A stretch of 7,749 bases of DNA from Cycloclasticus sp. (GTDB lineage Bacteria > Pseudomonadota > Gammaproteobacteria > Methylococcales > Cycloclasticaceae). Of this stretch, positions 6,690 to 7,749 are shown one piece after another; position 1 is the stretch's first letter; the number at the start of each line of letters is the position of its first letter. The notes under the pieces were generated by a model. That model saw nothing but the letters and a program-made list of their open reading frames with translations, had not been told where the DNA came from and ran no database searches. Where the stretch lies: assembly GCA_019090295.1 (NCBI GenBank), contig JAHRWG010000017.1, forward strand, positions 1 to 7,749. The letters are read 5' to 3'. Position numbers and translations under genes: made by a program.

Positions 6690-7749
6690 TCAAAATGCCC
6701 ATTGTCCACGAAGCTGGAAAACACTTGGTTCTTCGTTATTATGTGCGCCGCCTTTAATGTCTAATACTTGCACATAATTTGCTGAAAAACGTAAAACCGG
6801 GTTTGGAAACCAGTTAACACCCAGGGTTATACTGTCTGCCTCACCGCCATCTATGTCCCCATCATTCAAATTAATAGTGCTATACCTAGCGGCTAATTGC
6901 CAAGCTCCCATACCATTTTCACCAAAATATCGATTGGGTTTAATGCCCGCAAATTTGCCTTTTTTATAGGTTCGAGTTTCGCCCGTTAGGAAGTAAGCTG
7001 CCTCTGCATACCAGCCATCAAATGCTAAATCAGTACCTGTGCGTTCAACATCTGTTCGAATGTACTCAATTTGAGTAGAAAAGGGCCCGGCAACAGCGGC
7101 CAACTCCAAACCGGTTTTCAGGGTGCTATCAACGTTAGCAATACTACCGGTATCAACTATAGAGACACCCGACACATGCGTTTCGGCTTGCTGTTTAAAC
7201 TGAACACTATCATTGGCACTGGCTGTTCTATAATTACTGGCCAAACCTACATGTAAAACACGGCCCTTTTCATTAATAGGGGCATAGGTTAAACGACCCG
7301 CAGCACCCCAGCCTTCATCTTCTGACTGAGAGGCCGTACTCACACTATCACCGAAGAGGGCTGCTGCCGCAGTCCAGTGTTGATGTTTTGTTGATGCCAT
7401 TAACCCTATGTGACGCCCCGCTGCAAAAGCGTCTGGCAGTGACCGTTCCGTAAAGGTAATGTGCTTTGAACTGGTCTGTTCTTGTAGCATAAAGGGGTCT
7501 TTAAAGTTACCCGCTTTTAATTCGATATCCTTTAATCCGGTATATGTTAGGTATGCGTCCTTAATCCCTTTGTTACCCGTTCCTGTAAAGTCATATTGGA
7601 GTTTATACCCCCAATCTTTGTACATTTTTCCCTGAACATATATGCGTGCCCGCCTTACCTCAGTACCATCACCCAACTGACTGCCCGACGCATCACTGTC
7701 TTCGCCATACCAAGCAGAATCAACCTGTAACCGACCCCCAATTTTCATA
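6690..7749 (-). CDS. OprP/OprO-type outer-membrane porin, 5' end beyond the window
   Basis: This is an outer-membrane beta-barrel of the phosphate-selective porin O/P family, which passes small anions. The visible 352 residues begin with KIGGRLQVDSAWY, which in this family is the first barrel strand after the signal peptide and an N-terminal stretch. The Met at 7746-7748 is therefore probably internal, and the true start lies past the right edge. The chain shows the alternating polar and hydrophobic pattern of barrel strands, with many Tyr and Trp. It has the late-strand signature NWFPNPVLRFSANYVQV and ends in RGQWAF, whose terminal Phe is the usual signal for barrel insertion. It lies just upstream of tupA on the same strand and probably shares its transcript, suggesting tungstate or a related oxyanion as cargo. 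The substrate is inference; family members also carry phosphate or polyphosphate. Confidence 0.87.
   Translation of the reverse strand, partial: MKIGGRLQVDSAWYGEDSDASGSQLGDGTEVRRARIYVQGKMYKDWGYKLQYDFTGTGNKGIKDAYLTYTGLKDIELKAGNFKDPFMLQEQTSSKHITFTERSLPDAFAAGRHIGLMASTKHQHWTAAAALFGDSVSTASQSEDEGWGAAGRLTYAPINEKGRVLHVGLASNYRTASANDSVQFKQQAETHVSGVSIVDTGSIANVDSTLKTGLELAAVAGPFSTQIEYIRTDVERTGTDLAFDGWYAEAAYFLTGETRTYKKGKFAGIKPNRYFGENGMGAWQLAARYSTINLNDGDIDGGEADSITLGVNWFPNPVLRFSANYVQVLDIKGGAHNNEEPSVFQLRGQWAF

Overview
The window looks like a chromosomal segment of a gammaproteobacterium with a moderately AT-rich genome. The SSB, YajR and UvrA proteins all read as close relatives of the E. coli proteins. The gene order ssb - MFS transporter - uvrA, with uvrA divergent, is as I recall the arrangement in Pseudomonas and many marine gammaproteobacteria. 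In E. coli, ssb and uvrA are direct divergent neighbours. I cannot name the genus from sequence reading alone.

Left part (1-2016). On the minus strand a YajR-type major facilitator transporter is followed by ssb, and the two are probably co-transcribed. A hairpin-forming inverted repeat sits at their junction. A 68-bp divergent spacer separates yajR from uvrA. I see no E. coli-type LexA box in it.

Middle part (2017-5774). uvrA, the damage-recognition ATPase of nucleotide excision repair, runs on the plus strand. One base is missing near 4212-4216, so the reading frame breaks just before the last zinc finger. If that base is restored, the gene gives a 939-residue UvrA with every expected motif. 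It is therefore either a sequencing or assembly error in a homopolymer or a very recent mutation. A bile acid:sodium symporter (BASS) family transporter follows on the same strand 33 nt later.

Right part (5775-7749). Convergent to that block, on the minus strand, lie a tungstate-binding periplasmic protein (TupA) and, upstream of it, an OprP/OprO-type outer-membrane porin cut by the window edge. The pair suggests an oxyanion uptake route: the porin across the outer membrane and TupA in the periplasm. The partner permease and ATPase (TupB, TupC) are not downstream of tupA.

I found no RNA genes, CRISPR arrays, insertion sequences or signs of a mobile element. Most of the window is ordinary conserved housekeeping and transport. 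The points worth a second look are the uvrA frameshift and the porin-tupA pair without tupBC.
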